Origin: Rhodospirillales bacterium
Lineage (GTDB): Bacteria > Pseudomonadota > Alphaproteobacteria > Acetobacterales > Acetobacteraceae
Length of the DNA stretch: 8,347 nt
NCBI GenBank assembly: GCA_015654825.1
Contig: JAATGE010000633.1
Coordinates: 1 to 8,347 of the forward strand
Direction of reading: 5' to 3'
Shown: piece after piece, positions 6,308-8,347 of the stretch
How positions within the stretch are numbered: position 1 is the stretch's first letter
How the letters are laid out: each line of letters starts with the position of its first letter
Notes under the pieces: model-generated
The model's database searches: none
The model's input: only the letters and a program-made list of their open reading frames with translations
What the model was told of the DNA's origin: nothing
Translations under genes and position numbers: made by a program

Positions 6308-8245
6308 ATGAGTGTTACGACGCTGGACGCCCCTGCCCTGCCCGTCGCCGCGCGCCGGGGGCCGGGCCTGCTTGCGCAGGCGGAGCGGCTGCTGCTGGCG
6401 GTGCGGCTGACGCTGGCCATGCTGGCGGCCGGGCTGCTGGTGCTTTCGCTTGTCTGGACCTGGGTATTCCCGGAGCAATCGGCATTGGCAACGCTGGTGG
6501 CGGGGGGCGCCGCCATACTGGTCAGCCTGCCGGTGCTGGCGGCGGCGTGGCAAAGCCTGCGGCATCCCAGCCTGCACGGTATTACCGATCGGCTCATTGC
6601 GCTCGCGCTGGTGGGCGCGTGGGCCGCCGGGGACCTGATGACGGCGGCTGTGCTGCCGATTGTGATGATCCTTGGCCATGTGCTGGAGGAGCGCAGCCTG
6701 CTGGGCTCGCGGGAAGCGATCAATGCGCTCTCGCGCCTGGCCGAAACGACCGCGCGCCGGCTGCGCGGCGATGGTACGGTGGAAACTGTTCCCACCGCTT
6801 CGCTGCGGCCAGGCGACCTGATCGAATTGCGCGCCGGTGATCGCGTGCCTGCCGACGGATGCGTGCGCGAGGGTACCGCGAGCCTCGATATGGCGAGCCT
6901 CACGGGCGAGTCCGTGCCGGTCGATATCGGGCCCGGCGCGCGCGTGCTGGCCGGGTCGATCGATACCGACGGCCACCTGGTGGTCGAGGTGCAAAGCATC
7001 GGTGCCGAAACCACGCTGGGCAAGATCATTGCGCTGATGCGGGACGCGGAGAAGGCGAAGCCGCCGGTGACGCGGCTGCTGGAACGATACGCTGGTCAAT
7101 ATATGGTGCTGGTGCTGATGGTCGCCGGGGGCACCTGGTTCGCCAGCGGCAATACCGCGGCGACGCTGGCGGTGCTGGTCTCCGCCTGTCCGTGCGCGCT
7201 GGTGCTGGCGGCGCCCGCGACGGCGATCGCGGGAATAGCGGTCGCCGGGCGGCACGGCATTCTGATCAAGGGCACCGCGTTCCTGGAGAATCTCGCCGAT
7301 GTCTCCAGCGTGGTGTTCGACAAGACCGGCACGCTGACGACCGGCGAACTGACGCTCACCTCCGTCGAAGCAACGCAAGGTGTCGAGCCCGACGATGTGC
7401 GCCAGCTCGCCGCCTGCCTCGGCGCCGCCAGCTCCCACCCGGTCAGCCGCGCCGCGGTGCGCGCGCTCGGCACACTCGCGGCGCTGCCGGTGGACGACGC
7501 CCGCGAGGCCGGCGGTTTCGGCGTTGTCCGCCACGTCAATGGCCAGATCTGCGCCTACGGCCGCCCCGACCTGTTCGAAAAACTCGCCGTCAAGACCACC
7601 GCAACACCGGACCATGACGGCCCCATCGCCGGCGTGTCGCGCGGCGACAAATTCCTCGGCTGGCTGCTGTTCGCCGACGAGCCGCGCCGCGAAGCCGCCG
7701 CTGCCCTCGCGGGCCTCCGCCACCTCGGCCTGGGCCGCCAAATGCTGCTGACTGGCGACCGCCTGCCAGTCGCCACCCGCATCGCCGCCGCCCTCGGCAT
7801 TACCGAAATCCGCGCCGAGGCCCTGCCCCAGGAAAAAATGAACCAGGTGCTGGCCGAAGCCCGCGCCGGTTACCGCCCCCTCGTCGTCGGCGACGGCATC
7901 AACGACGCCCTGGCTCTCAAAGCCGGCGCCGTCGGCATCGCCATGGGCGCGCAGGGCACCGACGTGGCCCTCGCCTCCGCCGACCTGGTGCTGATGTCGA
8001 GCGACCTGCGCCGCCTCCCCACCGCCATCCGCCTCAGCCGCCGCTGCCGCCGCACCATCCAGGTCAATGTCGGCATGGGCCTGGGCTGGACACTGGTGAT
8101 GATGGCCATGTCCGCGACCGGGTTGCTGGGGGCTGGGGGCGCGGTCATCGCGGCGCTGATGCACAATTTGTCGACGTTTTTGGGTGTCGCCAACGCGGGG
8201 CGCCTGCTGCTGTTCGATGAGACGGCCGAAGCACAAAACAAGTAA
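6308..8245 (+). CDS. P1B-type heavy-metal-translocating ATPase
   Basis: A 645-residue integral membrane pump that couples ATP hydrolysis to metal ion transport, usually export, across the inner membrane. Motifs in order: actuator-domain TGE (199-201), CPC in the sixth transmembrane helix (294-296), phosphorylation site DKTGT (D338), the nucleotide-binding His-Pro of P1B pumps (H377-P378), TGD (482-484) and GDGIND (528-533). Hydrophobic segments lie near 28-50, 58-79, 96-127, 262-305 and 585-630. There is no N-terminal HMA (GMxCxxC) domain and no His-rich tail. The last helices lack the Tyr-Asn and MxxSS of Cu(I) pumps and the Asp of Zn/Cd pumps; instead helix eight reads LMHNLST (617-623), so metal specificity cannot be assigned from motifs. 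It is one base downstream of the SPFH gene and ends the operon. Codon use shifts to C-ending codons over about 7380-8095. Confidence 0.93.
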   Translation: MSVTTLDAPALPVAARRGPGLLAQAERLLLAVRLTLAMLAAGLLVLSLVWTWVFPEQSALATLVAGGAAILVSLPVLAAAWQSLRHPSLHGITDRLIALALVGAWAAGDLMTAAVLPIVMILGHVLEERSLLGSREAINALSRLAETTARRLRGDGTVETVPTASLRPGDLIELRAGDRVPADGCVREGTASLDMASLTGESVPVDIGPGARVLAGSIDTDGHLVVEVQSIGAETTLGKIIALMRDAEKAKPPVTRLLERYAGQYMVLVLMVAGGTWFASGNTAATLAVLVSACPCALVLAAPATAIAGIAVAGRHGILIKGTAFLENLADVSSVVFDKTGTLTTGELTLTSVEATQGVEPDDVRQLAACLGAASSHPVSRAAVRALGTLAALPVDDAREAGGFGVVRHVNGQICAYGRPDLFEKLAVKTTATPDHDGPIAGVSRGDKFLGWLLFADEPRREAAAALAGLRHLGLGRQMLLTGDRLPVATRIAAALGITEIRAEALPQEKMNQVLAEARAGYRPLVVGDGINDALALKAGAVGIAMGAQGTDVALASADLVLMSSDLRRLPTAIRLSRRCRRTIQVNVGMGLGWTLVMMAMSATGLLGAGGAVIAALMHNLSTFLGVANAGRLLLFDETAEAQNK

Positions 8246-8263
8246 GGCCAGGGGCTTTGCCCC
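8246..8263 (+). repeat. Truncated repeat end after the ATPase, forming a small hairpin
   Basis: GGCCAGGGGCTTTGCCCC resembles the opening of the repeat at 5139 and forms GGGGC/GCCCC around TTT (8251-8263). No T tract follows, so it is a weak terminator candidate at best. The stop codon of the ATPase sits in the same AAGTAAGGCCAGG context as the HflC-like stop. Confidence 0.5.
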
Positions 8264-8330
8264 ATAAGCGCGAACATAAGGAAATGTGAGCTCTGGCAGC
8301 AAGAAGCTGAAGGTTTGATTCGAAAAGTGA

Positions 8331-8347
8331 AGGCCAAGGCTCTGCCC
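8331..8347 (+). repeat. Start of another repeat copy at the window edge
   Basis: AGGCCAAGGCTCTGCCC matches the first bases of the repeat at 5138-5154 with one mismatch and runs off the window. The 67 bases between it and the previous fragment (8264-8330) show no gene or recognisable signal. Confidence 0.55.

Noticed and set aside
6284..8302. Antisense open frame of 672 codons
   Set aside because: It lies opposite the P-type ATPase, which has all its catalytic motifs; the antisense translation has no recognisable domain.

Overview
The window is GC-rich DNA (GC-biased third codon positions, long antisense shadow frames) from what looks like an alphaproteobacterium. The GC-rich hairpin repeats resemble those that litter intergenic spaces in Acetobacteraceae, but that family-level placement is inference. 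All genes lie on the + strand.

Layout. Positions 1-432 hold no convincing gene; they carry pieces of a dispersed hairpin repeat in mosaic orientation, then a short leader. Positions 433-2151 encode an exported metallophosphoesterase with the full ligand motif set of purple acid phosphatases; a weak Pho-box-like repeat lies upstream. Two GC hairpins fill the gap at 2152-2246. Positions 2247-8245 are a compact four-gene block: a polytopic membrane protein fused to an SPFH (HflK-like) domain; an HflC-like SPFH protein with a histidine-rich N-terminal tail; a third SPFH protein; and a P1B-type heavy-metal ATPase without an N-terminal metal-binding domain. The first two genes abut (TGA then ATG) and the last two are one base apart. 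Between genes two and three sits a full copy of the hairpin repeat (about 5139-5305). The right edge (8246-8347) carries the beginnings of two more repeat copies.

How it fits together. The most interesting content is the SPFH-SPFH-SPFH-metal ATPase block. SPFH proteins such as HflK/HflC and stomatin build membrane cages or microdomains, so a plausible but unproven reading is a scaffold that encloses or regulates a metal-exporting ATPase, with the His-rich tail of the HflC-like member supplying the metal-binding function the ATPase lacks. In this genome the third SPFH gene looks damaged: an in-frame amber codon (5473-5475) interrupts it inside a conserved motif, and the repeat has removed or obscured its start codon. 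Everything after the amber codon is still open and in frame, so the damage is recent, or the codon is read through or is a sequence error. The phosphatase is probably an independent transcription unit.
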